Below are positions 8,807-17,527 of a stretch of 64,000 bases of DNA, one piece after another. This DNA comes from Govania unica (lineage in GTDB: Bacteria; Pseudomonadota; Alphaproteobacteria; Sphingomonadales; Govanellaceae). Position numbers and translations under genes: made by a program. Below the pieces are notes generated by a model that was given only the letters and a program-made list of their open reading frames with translations, was not told where the DNA came from and ran no database searches. Every line of letters begins with the position of its first letter. Positions within the stretch are counted from its first letter, which is position 1. The stretch is taken from contig NZ_JANWOI010000004.1 in the NCBI RefSeq assembly GCF_027920805.1, positions 310,001 to 374,000 of the forward strand, given 5' to 3'.

Positions 8807-10237
8807 ATGAAGACCCTGATTCTGCGGCGGAGCGCCCTCGCGGCTCTACCGCTTTTGTTGTCGGCCTGCGCGAGCCTGCCCCCTGATGGTGGCCGTGCCG
8901 ATCTCGGCCAGCTTTTGTCCGCGCGCGGTGAAATGCTGCCGGAAGATAAGGCTGAAGCTGAAATTGCGGCGCTGGTGGCGTCCAAGATGGCGACCCCGCT
9001 GTCGGCGGCGGAGGCTGTGGCCATTGCTTATCTGCAAAACCCGCGCCTCCGGGCGGCTTATGCCCGGCTCGGGCTTGCGGCGGCGGATGTTTATGATGCC
9101 GGGCGGCTGAGCAACCCGCGCCTGTCGGTCGAAATTCTGTTCGGCAGTCATCTTTCGGGTGACGAGCTGACGTTTGGACTGTCGCAAAGCTTTACGGATT
9201 TGTTGTTTCTAGGCAAGCGGTCCAAAATCGCCGGGGCTGCCTATGCCAGCGCCACGGCGGCGGCGGCGCAGGATATTCTGGATGTGGCGGCCGAGGTGCA
9301 GACGGCCTATGTGCGACTGGTGGCGGCGCAGCAGACAGCGCTCATGCGGGCGAAAATCGCCGATGCGGCGCGGGTCGGGTCGGAACTGGCCGGACGGTTT
9401 CACGATGCCGGGAACATCAATCGTCTGACGCTTGCGATCGAGCAGGCGGCGGCGTCAGAGGCCCGGCTCGCAAGCCTTGCCGCCGAAGCCGAGGCGCAAG
9501 CGGCGCGCGATGATCTCAATCGTTTGATGGGCTTCCGTGCGGCGGCATCCTGGACGGTTACGGCCGAACTGCAATTGCCGGATGCTGCGGATGCGCCCTT
9601 GGACGGGATCATTGCCGGGGCGCTCGACGCCCGGCTGGATCTGGTGGCGCGGCGCGAGGGCATTCGGGCACGGGTGGTGGCGCTTGGGCTTAGCCGCGAT
9701 CTCCGCTGGCTCAATGGGGCCGACATCAGCGCCGCGCATCAACGTGAGGACGGCGACCGCCAGCGCAGCGGCCCGGCGCTTAGTGTGGAGCTGCCGATTT
9801 TTAATTCTGGCAAGGGGAGGGTGGCGCGGGCGCGGGCGGAGCTGCAACGGGCGGCGTCCGATCTTGCCGACGCCGAACTTGCAGTGCTCAACAGTCTACG
9901 GGCCGGGGCTGCGCGGCTCACGGCGGCGCGGGCGCGGGCCGAGGAATATGGCGCGACCCTGGTCCCGTTGCGGGCGGCGATTGTCGCCCGTATGCAGGAG
10001 GAAGTGAATTTCATGTTGCGTGGGCCGTTCGACCTCCTGCGTGCCCGGAACGATGAATATGAGGCGAGCGATCGCTATATGGCGGCGCTTGGCGACTATT
10101 GGATCGCGCGGGTGGATCTTGCCCGACTGGCTGGCGGGCGCCTGCCGGATGTGGCGGCGGAAACGCCAGCCTCAGACATACCTGCAGCGATGGATCACGA
10201 TATGCAGCACCATATGGACCATGGAGATCACCAATGA
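8807..10237 (+). CDS. TolC-family outer membrane lipoprotein (metal efflux type)
   Basis: Outer-membrane channel component of the TolC/CusC/CzcC family, 476 residues. The N-terminus is a lipoprotein signal peptide with lipobox L-S-A-C, so Cys about 22 is probably lipidated. Two alanine-rich helical repeats follow, as in outer membrane factors. The C-terminus is unusual: the last ~17 residues are rich in His and Met (D-H-D-M-Q-H-H-M-D-H-G-D-H), a likely copper-binding tail. The start at 8807 has CGGAGA upstream. The stop overlaps the ATG of the multicopper oxidase (ATGA), suggesting translational coupling. No RND pump or membrane fusion gene follows, so its partner pump must be elsewhere. Confidence 0.85.
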   Translation: MKTLILRRSALAALPLLLSACASLPPDGGRADLGQLLSARGEMLPEDKAEAEIAALVASKMATPLSAAEAVAIAYLQNPRLRAAYARLGLAAADVYDAGRLSNPRLSVEILFGSHLSGDELTFGLSQSFTDLLFLGKRSKIAGAAYASATAAAAQDILDVAAEVQTAYVRLVAAQQTALMRAKIADAARVGSELAGRFHDAGNINRLTLAIEQAAASEARLASLAAEAEAQAARDDLNRLMGFRAAASWTVTAELQLPDAADAPLDGIIAGALDARLDLVARREGIRARVVALGLSRDLRWLNGADISAAHQREDGDRQRSGPALSVELPIFNSGKGRVARARAELQRAASDLADAELAVLNSLRAGAARLTAARARAEEYGATLVPLRAAIVARMQEEVNFMLRGPFDLLRARNDEYEASDRYMAALGDYWIARVDLARLAGGRLPDVAAETPASDIPAAMDHDMQHHMDHGDHQ

Positions 10238-11523
10238 CCTCACGGCGTAATTTTCTTGAGCTGACCGGAATTGGTGCCTTGTCAGCAATGCTTGCGGGAA
10301 AAGCGGCGGCGGCGCCGGCTTTGCCGCCGGTCCGGGCTCTGGGCCATGTGCCGGTGCGGACGTTGAACGGCTGGACCCTGCCTCATAAGCTGAAGGATGG
10401 GGTCAAGGAATTTCACCTGGTGGCGGAAGAGGTCGATCACGAATTCGCACCCGGCTCGCGGGCCAAATGCTGGGGCTATAACGGCTCCACCCCCGGGCCG
10501 ACCATCGAAGCCGTCGAAGGTGACCGGGTGCGCATCTATGTCACCAACCGTCTGCCCGAGGCGACCACGGTGCATTGGCATGGTCTGATCCTGCCAAGCG
10601 GCATGGATGGCGTCGGCGGCGTCAGTCAGCCGCATATCGGGCCGGGCGAAACCTTTGTCTATGAATTCACTCTGCGTCAGCATGGTACCCATATGTATCA
10701 TCCCCATGCCGATGAAATGGTGCAGGTGGCGTCAGGCATGATGGGGCTTTTCATCATTCACCCGAAGGATGGGGAGGCGGTTGCGATCGATCGTGATTAT
10801 GCTTTTCTGTTGCATAACTGGGCGCTCCATCCGGGGACCTATCGGCCCGATCCCTCGGTGATGACGGAGTTTGATCTCTGGACCTTCAACAGCAAGGTGT
10901 TCCCGGCCATTGACAGTCTGGTCGCGCGCACGGGGGAGCGGGTGCGCATCCGTGTCGGGAATCTTTCCATGTGGAATCATCCGATTCATCTGCATGGCGT
11001 GGAATATGAGGTCACGGGCTCCGACGGCGGACGCTGGCCGCGCGCGCAATGGCGGCGCGAGGTGACGGAAATCGTCGGAGTCGGGCAGGCGCGGGATATC
11101 GAATTCACCGCCGTGCCGGGTGATTGGGCGCTTCATTGCCACATGTCCCATCACACCATGAATGCCATGGGGCATGGTATTCCGAACACGGTCGGCGTCG
11201 ATCAGACGGGAGTTGCCGATGCCTTCCGTCAGCATGTGCCGGGCTATATGGCCATGGGTAAAAACGGCATGTCCGAGCATCAGACACATGTGGATATGGG
11301 GCATATGCCCGGCCCGGAAAACACGCTGGCGATGATGACGGGCAAGGGCCCCCATGGAAATATCGAGATGGGAGGCATGTTTACACTGGTCAAAGTACGG
11401 GACGATCTGGCCCCCGGCGATTACCGGGATCCTGGCTGGTATCGCAATCCGCCGGGCACTATGGCGCGTCGGGTCAGTCGCGATCCGGATTTTGGCAAGC
11501 CGGTGCGTCGTCGGCAAGTCTGA
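10234..11523 (+). CDS. Tat-exported multicopper oxidase
   Basis: A 429-residue periplasmic multicopper oxidase, probably oxidising Cu(I) for copper tolerance. The N-terminus carries a Tat signal (S-R-R-N-F-L-E) and an Ala-rich cleavage region. All copper motifs are present: H-W-H-G at 114-117, H-G-T-H-M-Y-H-P-H at 150-158, the type 1 His249 with H-L-H at 252-254, and H-C-H at 301-303 with His307 and axial Met312. A Met/His-rich segment follows at about 335-365 (M-A-M-G-K-N-G-M, H-V-D-M-G-H-M), like the methionine-rich regions of CueO/CopA. At 429 residues it is compact, closer to two-domain or short three-domain forms than to full-length CopA. Confidence 0.9.
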   Translation: MTSRRNFLELTGIGALSAMLAGKAAAAPALPPVRALGHVPVRTLNGWTLPHKLKDGVKEFHLVAEEVDHEFAPGSRAKCWGYNGSTPGPTIEAVEGDRVRIYVTNRLPEATTVHWHGLILPSGMDGVGGVSQPHIGPGETFVYEFTLRQHGTHMYHPHADEMVQVASGMMGLFIIHPKDGEAVAIDRDYAFLLHNWALHPGTYRPDPSVMTEFDLWTFNSKVFPAIDSLVARTGERVRIRVGNLSMWNHPIHLHGVEYEVTGSDGGRWPRAQWRREVTEIVGVGQARDIEFTAVPGDWALHCHMSHHTMNAMGHGIPNTVGVDQTGVADAFRQHVPGYMAMGKNGMSEHQTHVDMGHMPGPENTLAMMTGKGPHGNIEMGGMFTLVKVRDDLAPGDYRDPGWYRNPPGTMARRVSRDPDFGKPVRRRQV

Positions 11524-11621
11524 CCATATGAGCGAAGTCTTGTGATCAGGATGCAGTTTTGCTACAGTCTGAGTGCGGATGAGTCACAATCCTGCGACGG
11601 AGGTGAGGCGGTTTGCTTCTC

Positions 11622-11670
11622 CTCCGGCATCCTGACCAAGGCGCAGGATGCCGGAGCCTCTAGCGTTTTT
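11622..11670 (+). terminator. Terminator after copper-type operon
   Basis: A perfect 13-bp stem (11622-11634 with 11644-11656, arms CTCCGGCATCCTG/CAGGATGCCGGAG), 9-base loop, then T5 at 11666-11670. The T-run is about nine bases past the stem, so it may act with Rho. It lies 100 bp after the oxidase stop. Confidence 0.6.
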
Positions 11671-12237
11671 GTTGCAAGTTTTTGTGCCGGTTGCACGATC
11701 CTCCTCCACAGGCTGCCAAGTCTCAGCACGCTGAATATGTCGGTGTTCTTTACAGATTCATCTTTTGCGCCGAGGACTGTTTTTTGCATTATTCAGGCCG
11801 ATGAAGGGGTTGCCTTTTTTGGCCTTTTATTTGCATGATTCAGTGGTTGTGTCCCTTAGGAGAGAGGGTTCCTTTGGTCTCCGGTGACGACCAGCAAGTT
11901 GCTTAGCAGGTAGCGTCTTTTTTCAGTTCAAATTGTCACACTTTACATGCACCGTGCAGTGGATGCGACTTCTGGCCCTGTTGTCTTACGGCATTTTTCT
12001 GACTGGATATGTGGTCAGGGGGGCTTGATGCGGATAGATATCCGCGGGCTGATCCACAACAGAACGGTGAAACTGATCCGCGGGAAATGTCTCTGTGCAT
12101 TTCCCGAGTCCAGATCTGTTGTTTTCAATCATCAGGGATCCGGGCTGGATTACGGGCATCGACACTGTTGAGATCTGCGCGGGCGTTCTGATCATGGCCT
12201 CTGGCCATGAAAAAGCCTTACAGATGAGAAAACTCGC
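11671..12237 (+). other. Long noncoding leader of the sigma-54 regulator, with hairpins
   Basis: No convincing gene is seen here. Three perfect short hairpins precede the regulator: GCGGATA-GA-TATCCGC at 12030-12045, a 9-bp stem at 12081-12089/12098-12106 (CGGGAAATG/CATTTCCCG), and ATGGCC-TCT-GGCCAT at 12194-12208. They could be operators or structure in a long 5' leader. No match to a riboswitch I know. Confidence 0.35.
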
Positions 12238-13782
12238 ATGTCACAACTTCCTCTGGCACCTCATGGTAATTACGTAGATTCGGCGGTCATTTTTAATGAC
12301 AGGCCGGTCAAGGTCGAGAGCACGGTTTTTGAAAAATTTCCGGGCACTATTGCTGTGCGCGGTCCGTGCGAGGTGCTGCTGGCGTCGCTGCAGGATGGGC
12401 CGCAGTATGATAGGCTGATCGCCACATTGAGGCGGTCCAACGTGACGGTTCATCTTTGTCATGGCATGCGGGATATTCAGCAGACGCTGAAAAGTCATGA
12501 CTGTTCGGCGCTGCTCATCGATGCGATTTCGGATGATCAGGATCTGGCCATTACCGAAGATGATATCGGTCACCTGCTGTCACAGAATGCTTATCTGCGT
12601 TTGATTGCGCTCATACCTTCGGGGGCGATTCTGGCCCCGCAATTGCAGGAATTTCTGCGTCTTGGTTGGCTCTATGATTTTCATACGGCACCCCTTGATG
12701 TGCGGCGGCTTTTATATTGCCTTGGCCATCTTCATGGCCTTGTGCAGATGGAACGCAAATATGCGACCTTTCAGAAAGCCACCAGGGCCGGATATGGCCG
12801 CATCATCGGCACCTCGCCGCGCATGCAGAAAATTTATGAAAGCATCTGGCGCATCAGCAAGGTCGATACCCCTGTTTTGCTGACCGGCGAAAGCGGCACC
12901 GGCAAGGAATTGATTGCCCACACCCTGCATGATCGCTCCAAATATACCGCGGGCCGCTTTGTCGCCGTCAATTGCGCGGCGCTGCCGCCGAACCTGATCG
13001 CGTCGGAATTGTTCGGTCATGAGCAGGGGGCCTTCACCGGAGCCGGTCGCATGAAGCGCGGACTGGTGGAGGAGGCTCATAACGGCACGCTGTTTCTTGA
13101 TGAAATCGGCGATATGCCGCTTGAGCTGCAACCGCATTTTCTGCGTTTTCTGCAGGATGGAAGTTTCAAGCGGGTCGGTGGCACCGCCTCGCTCAAGATC
13201 CGCATGCGGTTGATCGCCGCCACCAATGTTGATTTGAAAGAGGCCATGCGACGCGGTCAGTTCCGCGAGGATCTCTATTACCGGCTCAATGTTCTGGCGA
13301 TCGAAGTGCCGCCTCTGCGGGAGCGTGAGAATGATATTGAAATTCTTGCCGAATATTTTCTGCAGAAATTCAGCCTTGAATATAACCGGCCGAAGATGCG
13401 CTTTTCCAACAAGACGATCATGGCCTTGGTGCAGAATAACTGGTCCGGGAATGTGCGTGAACTGATGAGCGCGGTCAGCCGTGCGGTGGTGATGACTCCT
13501 GGAACATTGATCAAACCCGAAGACCTTGGGCTTGTCGCAGGCCGCGCGCTTTCGGGCGGAGCAGCGGATGACGGTGAACCCGCGCCCGACATGACGCTGT
13601 TCGAAGCGCGCGATGCGTTTGATCGTCAGTTCATCGCCGCAAGCATTCAGAGCAACCAGAAAAATATACTCCGCACGGCGCGCGCGCTTGGCGTGTCACG
13701 GGTGGCGCTCTATCGGCTGATGAAGCGCCACGGGCTCAGCAAACAGGATGTCAGTATGAGTGAGCAGGGAGGAGAGATGTGA
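12238..13782 (+). CDS. Sigma-54-dependent Fis-family activator (VpsR-like architecture)
   Basis: A 514-residue enhancer-binding protein that would remodel sigma-54 RNA polymerase. Residues 1-190 form a poorly conserved receiver-like or sensory region without an obvious phosphoacceptor pocket, as in VpsR-type regulators. The AAA+ domain has Walker A G-E-S-G-T-G-K at 217-223, the sigma-54 contact loop G-A-F-T-G-A at 264-269 and Walker B with D288-E289. A Fis-type helix-turn-helix ends the protein (about 470-505). The gene is followed at once by an outer-membrane protein gene (TGATG overlap). A sigma-54 promoter stands before the convergent secreted-protein operon at 19260, making that operon the likely target. 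Whether it senses c-di-GMP, as VpsR does, cannot be told. Confidence 0.88.
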   Translation: MSQLPLAPHGNYVDSAVIFNDRPVKVESTVFEKFPGTIAVRGPCEVLLASLQDGPQYDRLIATLRRSNVTVHLCHGMRDIQQTLKSHDCSALLIDAISDDQDLAITEDDIGHLLSQNAYLRLIALIPSGAILAPQLQEFLRLGWLYDFHTAPLDVRRLLYCLGHLHGLVQMERKYATFQKATRAGYGRIIGTSPRMQKIYESIWRISKVDTPVLLTGESGTGKELIAHTLHDRSKYTAGRFVAVNCAALPPNLIASELFGHEQGAFTGAGRMKRGLVEEAHNGTLFLDEIGDMPLELQPHFLRFLQDGSFKRVGGTASLKIRMRLIAATNVDLKEAMRRGQFREDLYYRLNVLAIEVPPLRERENDIEILAEYFLQKFSLEYNRPKMRFSNKTIMALVQNNWSGNVRELMSAVSRAVVMTPGTLIKPEDLGLVAGRALSGGAADDGEPAPDMTLFEARDAFDRQFIAASIQSNQKNILRTARALGVSRVALYRLMKRHGLSKQDVSMSEQGGEM

Positions 13783-15098
13783 TGCGGTTGCGGTCGTTTT
13801 TGTGCGCAACAACGGTATGTGTGGCAGTGGCAGGATATGCGGAGCTCGGGGAAGCCCAGGAAAACACGGCGGACAGCATGGCGGTCCTGAAGAAAAAGGT
13901 CGAGGATCAGTCGCTTTTGTTGCAAAATCAGGCGCGTGAGCTTGAACTGCAGCGGCGTGAACTTGACGAACAGCGTCGCCAGCTGCAAGAAATTCTACGC
14001 CAGCAGGCTGAGGGCAAACCGCCCACCCCATCGCAACCGCAGAAAGCGACAGCGGAAACAGCGCCCGCTCCTACGCCGACGCCCAGCAGGGCATCTGCCG
14101 ATGCGTCGGAGCCGCCCGCGGATGCGGCCACGCGCCCGAAGGAAAAAGAAAACCGGCCGGAACAGCAGATCGCCATCATTTCCGATCAGGGCGGGGTGCT
14201 GACGCCCAAAGGCACGATCACCATCGAGCCGACCCTGTCAGCCTCGCATAGTTCCTCGAACCGGTTCTTTTTTCAGGGCGTTGAAATCGTCGATGCGGTG
14301 CTGATCGGCACCATCGAGGCGACCGAGGCGCGGACCAATATCATCACGCCGCAGATCGCGCTGCGTTACGGCTTGACACGAAGGCTTGAAATTTCGGCCA
14401 AGGTGCCTTTCGTGGTGTCGAGCAACCGCGTTGAATCGACGATCATCAGCGAGCAACCGGATACGGTCGGCAAGCCCAGCTATCTGCAAAATCTGAGCGG
14501 GCGCAGTCTGGGTGATATCGAATTCGGCATGCAGTATCAGTTCAATTCCGGACGCGACGGCTGGCCGTTCATTGTCGGCAATCTCAGGGCCAAAAGCACG
14601 ACCGGACGCGGACCCTTTAGTGTTTCTCGGGACCATATCGGTCTGGAAACTCAATTGCCGACAGGGTCGGGATTTTGGAGTGTGGAACCGAGCGTGACCA
14701 TGATCCTGCAATCGGACCCAGCGGTGCTGTTCACCAATCTGTCCTATATCTGGAACATGCAAAAGGATGTTGGGTTTACCCTGGGCGGCACACATATCGG
14801 CAAGGTCGATCCGGGCGATGTGATTTCGGGCAGCGTTGGCATCGGATTCGCGCTCAATGACAAGCTGTCGATGAGTTTCGGCTATCAGCATAATTATATT
14901 TTCGGCACCAAAAGCCGCATCAATGAGCTGCCGATCCGCTCCCATGATTTTCAGGTCGGCTCGCTTTTGTTCGGAGTGTCGCTTGCTGTGGCCCCGGCGA
15001 CATCGGTCAGTCTGAGCGTTGCCGTAGGCGTGACCGAGGAATCGCCAGATATTGAAGTCACCCTGCGGGTGCCCTTCTCGTTCTCACTCGGAAATTAG
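13782..15098 (+). CDS. Outer-membrane beta-barrel with N-terminal coiled coil (FapF-like)
   Basis: A 438-residue predicted outer-membrane protein. A signal peptide (about 1-25, G-E-A-Q) is followed by a heptad-like coiled coil at about 33-75, rich in Leu, Glu, Gln and Arg. A Pro/Ala/Thr linker runs to about 125. A beta-barrel follows, with alternating hydrophobic strands and G-L-T-R-R-L-E-I type turns, to the C-terminus. This order (coiled coil, linker, ~12-strand barrel) is that of FapF, the Fap amyloid secretion channel, and of the MetA-pathway barrel family generally. ATG 13782 has GGAGGAGAG upstream and overlaps the regulator stop by one base. I infer export of the secreted proteins encoded at 15226-19150. 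Confidence 0.7.
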   Translation: MRLRSFLCATTVCVAVAGYAELGEAQENTADSMAVLKKKVEDQSLLLQNQARELELQRRELDEQRRQLQEILRQQAEGKPPTPSQPQKATAETAPAPTPTPSRASADASEPPADAATRPKEKENRPEQQIAIISDQGGVLTPKGTITIEPTLSASHSSSNRFFFQGVEIVDAVLIGTIEATEARTNIITPQIALRYGLTRRLEISAKVPFVVSSNRVESTIISEQPDTVGKPSYLQNLSGRSLGDIEFGMQYQFNSGRDGWPFIVGNLRAKSTTGRGPFSVSRDHIGLETQLPTGSGFWSVEPSVTMILQSDPAVLFTNLSYIWNMQKDVGFTLGGTHIGKVDPGDVISGSVGIGFALNDKLSMSFGYQHNYIFGTKSRINELPIRSHDFQVGSLLFGVSLAVAPATSVSLSVAVGVTEESPDIEVTLRVPFSFSLGN

Positions 15099-15129
15099 GA
15101 TGGAAATAGCTTCAGTCAAGGCAGTAGCA

Positions 15130-15165
15130 GCGTCAGGGGAGAGAAGGGACCTCTGCCCCTGACGC
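15130..15165. terminator. Hairpin between convergent operons
   Basis: Perfect 10-bp stem GCGTCAGGGG (15130-15139) with CCCCTGACGC (15156-15165), extended by a further AGAG/CTCT after a bulge. It lies between the stops of the barrel gene and the secreted-protein operon. It has no T-run on either strand, so it may be a Rho-assisted or mRNA-end structure. Confidence 0.5.
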
Positions 15166-15225
15166 CGCTACACCACTCCCGAGGAGGGTGGTGGGGCGTT
15201 TCGCTTGCCGTCATGCAACACAAGA

Positions 15226-16245
15226 TCAGCGCAGGCCGAGCAAGCCGATTTGTTGCGACATCGAACTCACCATGCGATTGAGTGTGGATGCGGTCTGCAG
15301 GGCGGTAAAATTATCGATGGTCATGTTCATCGACACCGACTGCCGGATCGACACATTGTTCATGCTGTTGGTGATGATCGATGTATGGCCGTTCGTCGTG
15401 TCATGGATCACTTGCGCCATGTTTCCGCCGATGGACGGGATGGTCAATTGGTTGCCGTCTTTTGCGAGAGCCGATGTTTCTACAGTGCGTGTTCCGCTTG
15501 CCGCATCGCTGCTTGCGATGAGGGAGATGACCGGCGCTGTTGAGGTCGTGCCGGTCTGCGGCGTGGCTGGGGGCGTGCTGTCAGGGATGAAATCTGCAGC
15601 CAGAGCTTTTGCCCCCTGGTTGAGCGTGTCCATGGCTTGCGTCACGGCCGGATTGTTTTGCAGATTGCTGCTGGTGGTTTCTGACGCACCGTTTAAAATC
15701 TGGCTGGCACTGGTCACATCACCGATTTTGGTGGGTTTGATCGCGCCCGTGGCCACGGCGGCAGCGTTTTGAGCGGCCTCGACGGCGGCATGGGCGGCCG
15801 CGATCGCGGCATTGGCTGAATTGGCTGCGGCCTCCGTGATGGTTCTGACTTCCGTGCCTAGATTTTGCAGGACGCCGGGTTTGGCGACATTGAAATTGGT
15901 GGTGATGGTGGCAAAGCCGTCAATGGCGGTTTCAACCTTGACGCCCACATTGAGATTGATGTTGCCGAGATTGAAGCCGCCGCGCGCCTGATCGAGCGCT
16001 TCATCATTCATGGCGGCAAGATCGGCGAAAGCTGCAGGCGTGGTTGAGTCTCCTGATATAGCCGCGCTTGCGGGGGAAAATCCCTGGGGTGAATTCAAGG
16101 ATCCGGACAGGCTGATCGTCAGCGCGAAGACGGAGGCCGATGTCACGAATTTCGACAATCCACGATGGCGCACGCCGAACGGCAATTCGGTCTGATGGAA
16201 GCTCATGCGCCTCTGGCCTTGGTCAAGATGGATATGGTTGGACAT
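15226..16245 (-). CDS. Secreted Ala/Asn/Thr-rich protein with RGG motif
   Basis: A 339-residue secreted protein of no named family. A long n-region is followed by a signal-peptide core at about 33-52. Residues 80-90 read N-D-E-A-L-D-Q-A-R-G-G, a motif shared with the protein at 17101-17493, directly followed by F-N-L-G-N-I-N-L-N-V. An Ala-rich helical stretch covers about 125-170. Near the end (286-309) is G-H-T-S-I-I-T-N-S-M-N-N-V-S-I, matching the C-terminal motif of the two other secreted proteins. It has no cysteine. The start at 16245 (GAGGG upstream) leaves a 10-bp gap to the protease gene; ATGs at 16275 and 16206 are alternatives, the last giving a more usual signal peptide. Confidence 0.65.
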   Translation of the reverse strand: MSNHIHLDQGQRRMSFHQTELPFGVRHRGLSKFVTSASVFALTISLSGSLNSPQGFSPASAAISGDSTTPAAFADLAAMNDEALDQARGGFNLGNINLNVGVKVETAIDGFATITTNFNVAKPGVLQNLGTEVRTITEAAANSANAAIAAAHAAVEAAQNAAAVATGAIKPTKIGDVTSASQILNGASETTSSNLQNNPAVTQAMDTLNQGAKALAADFIPDSTPPATPQTGTTSTAPVISLIASSDAASGTRTVETSALAKDGNQLTIPSIGGNMAQVIHDTTNGHTSIITNSMNNVSIRQSVSMNMTIDNFTALQTASTLNRMVSSMSQQIGLLGLR

Positions 16246-16255
16246 GAGCTGGCCC

Positions 16256-17104
16256 TCAGAAACCGTTGGAGACATGGATAAGCTGCAGGGAGAAATCGGC
16301 CAGGCTTTGTTGTTTCATAGCCAATGCCAAAGACGCGCGTTTGCGGACCCCCCAGTCTGCGGCAAGATTGAAATGCTGTTGCCCGGTCGTCTGATCGCTG
16401 CGCAAGATAAAGGCGATGCCGTTCCACATTTTCGTGAAATTGTCCGCCGGCATCACGCGGACGCCAAGGGCCGGATCGCCGATAACGACTTCGTCGCCGA
16501 TGACGCCTTTGATCAGGACGAAATGTTTGTACCCATTGGTGTTGATCAGGGCTATGGCGGGCAGGGATGCCTGACGCAGCCGGTCAAGATTGACGCGATA
16601 ACCGTCCGACTGAAAGCCGTGGCGTTCAAGGTAGCGCTTCATGTCGAGAAGCGAAAACCCATAGGCCTGGATCCGCGTCTGATCGCCATGATCATACATC
16701 TCCTTGAACACGGTCATTTCCGTCACCGGATAGTCGTAATGAAAGCTGAGGAGGGTGGCGAGCGCCGCCGACCCGCAGCTGAAATCAAATTGCTGGCGGA
16801 TGACCGTCTGAAACTTGGCCTCCCGGAGGCTGATGACCTTGACGGAGGCCGCGCCGCCGATGAGGCCGTTCGGCAACAGAACCGTACCGGCTGCCGCCGA
16901 TGAAAAAAGGGCGTTTCCGGTTAGCAGTCCGGAAACGCCGGTCATGAGAAGGAGCAAGGCCATAACCAGAGGCGCGATCAAGACGCGCTTCAGGGATAGG
17001 GCCCGCAAAAGGTCATGTGGGAGTGCGATTGAACGATCCGTCGTCCTGCGCATTATGTCACCTGCTCCCGTTTGTCTTCGGCCCGCAGAAAAGCGGCAGG
17101 TCAT
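16256..17104 (-). CDS. C39-family peptidase (FapD-like)
   Basis: A 282-residue papain-like cysteine protease with an N-terminal membrane segment at about 40-65. The catalytic set is intact: Gln104/105 and Cys110 in R-Q-Q-F-D-F-S-C-G-S-A-A, His194 in Y-K-H-F-V-L-I and Asp210 in V-I-G-D-P. C39 peptidases cleave after double-glycine leaders when fused to ABC exporters; this one is standalone, like FapD of the Fap amyloid operon. Its start overlaps the stop of the preceding small secreted protein (ATGA); ATG 17053 has a good GGGAG site and is an alternative. The R-G-G motifs in both flanking secreted proteins are plausible substrates. Confidence 0.82.
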   Translation of the reverse strand: MTCRFSAGRRQTGAGDIMRRTTDRSIALPHDLLRALSLKRVLIAPLVMALLLLMTGVSGLLTGNALFSSAAAGTVLLPNGLIGGAASVKVISLREAKFQTVIRQQFDFSCGSAALATLLSFHYDYPVTEMTVFKEMYDHGDQTRIQAYGFSLLDMKRYLERHGFQSDGYRVNLDRLRQASLPAIALINTNGYKHFVLIKGVIGDEVVIGDPALGVRVMPADNFTKMWNGIAFILRSDQTTGQQHFNLAADWGVRKRASLALAMKQQSLADFSLQLIHVSNGF

Positions 17105-17493
17105 TTCAGAAAGATATTGATCTGCATACTGTTCTGAAAGCTGACATTGTTTCCGGAATTGAACATCAGGGAATTGATGCCACTCACGTCATTGAGTGAA
17201 TTCGCTGAGATCTGCCCGGTCACAACATCACCGCTGACCGTGTTGCCATTTACCGTGCTTTTGTTCGACGCGATATTGAGGCCAAGATCGCCGAGAGATA
17301 TGGCGCTTCCGCCGCGATTGTTGGCCAGAACATCATCATCCACGCGCGTCAGACCGGCGAGTGCGGAATGTGCGTCGAGGGGTTCGGTCGGGGCTTCGTC
17401 TGCGAGGCTTTGAGACAGCATCATAAGCGTGATGGCAACGGCAAGCGTTGCGGTTTTCGTCCAACCTGTCGGCCATGCGCGGATGGCGTTCAT
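17101..17493 (-). CDS. Small secreted protein with RGG motif and NSGNN C-terminal motif
   Basis: A 130-residue secreted protein of unknown family. Signal peptide 1-31 (Q-S-L-A). Residues 51-62 read V-D-D-D-V-L-A-N-N-R-G-G, followed by I-S-L-G-D-L-G-L-N-I at 65-74 and, at 105-127, G-I-N-S-L-M-F-N-S-G-N-N-V-S-F-Q. The remainder is Asn/Ser/Thr/Val-rich without cysteine, suggesting beta-structure. GGAG lies upstream of the start. It is second in the operon, between the large repeat protein and the protease. A minor fibre subunit or nucleator is one possible role; this is inference from layout. Confidence 0.65.
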   Translation of the reverse strand: MNAIRAWPTGWTKTATLAVAITLMMLSQSLADEAPTEPLDAHSALAGLTRVDDDVLANNRGGSAISLGDLGLNIASNKSTVNGNTVSGDVVTGQISANSLNDVSGINSLMFNSGNNVSFQNSMQINIFLK

Positions 17494-17527
17494 GGTTTTT
17501 CTCCGTCATCCCGTGCAGAGGTGAAAG

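Noticed and set aside
11542-11838. 98-codon open frame after the multicopper oxidase
   Set aside because: It spans the operon terminator hairpin and has no ribosome site or recognisable feature.
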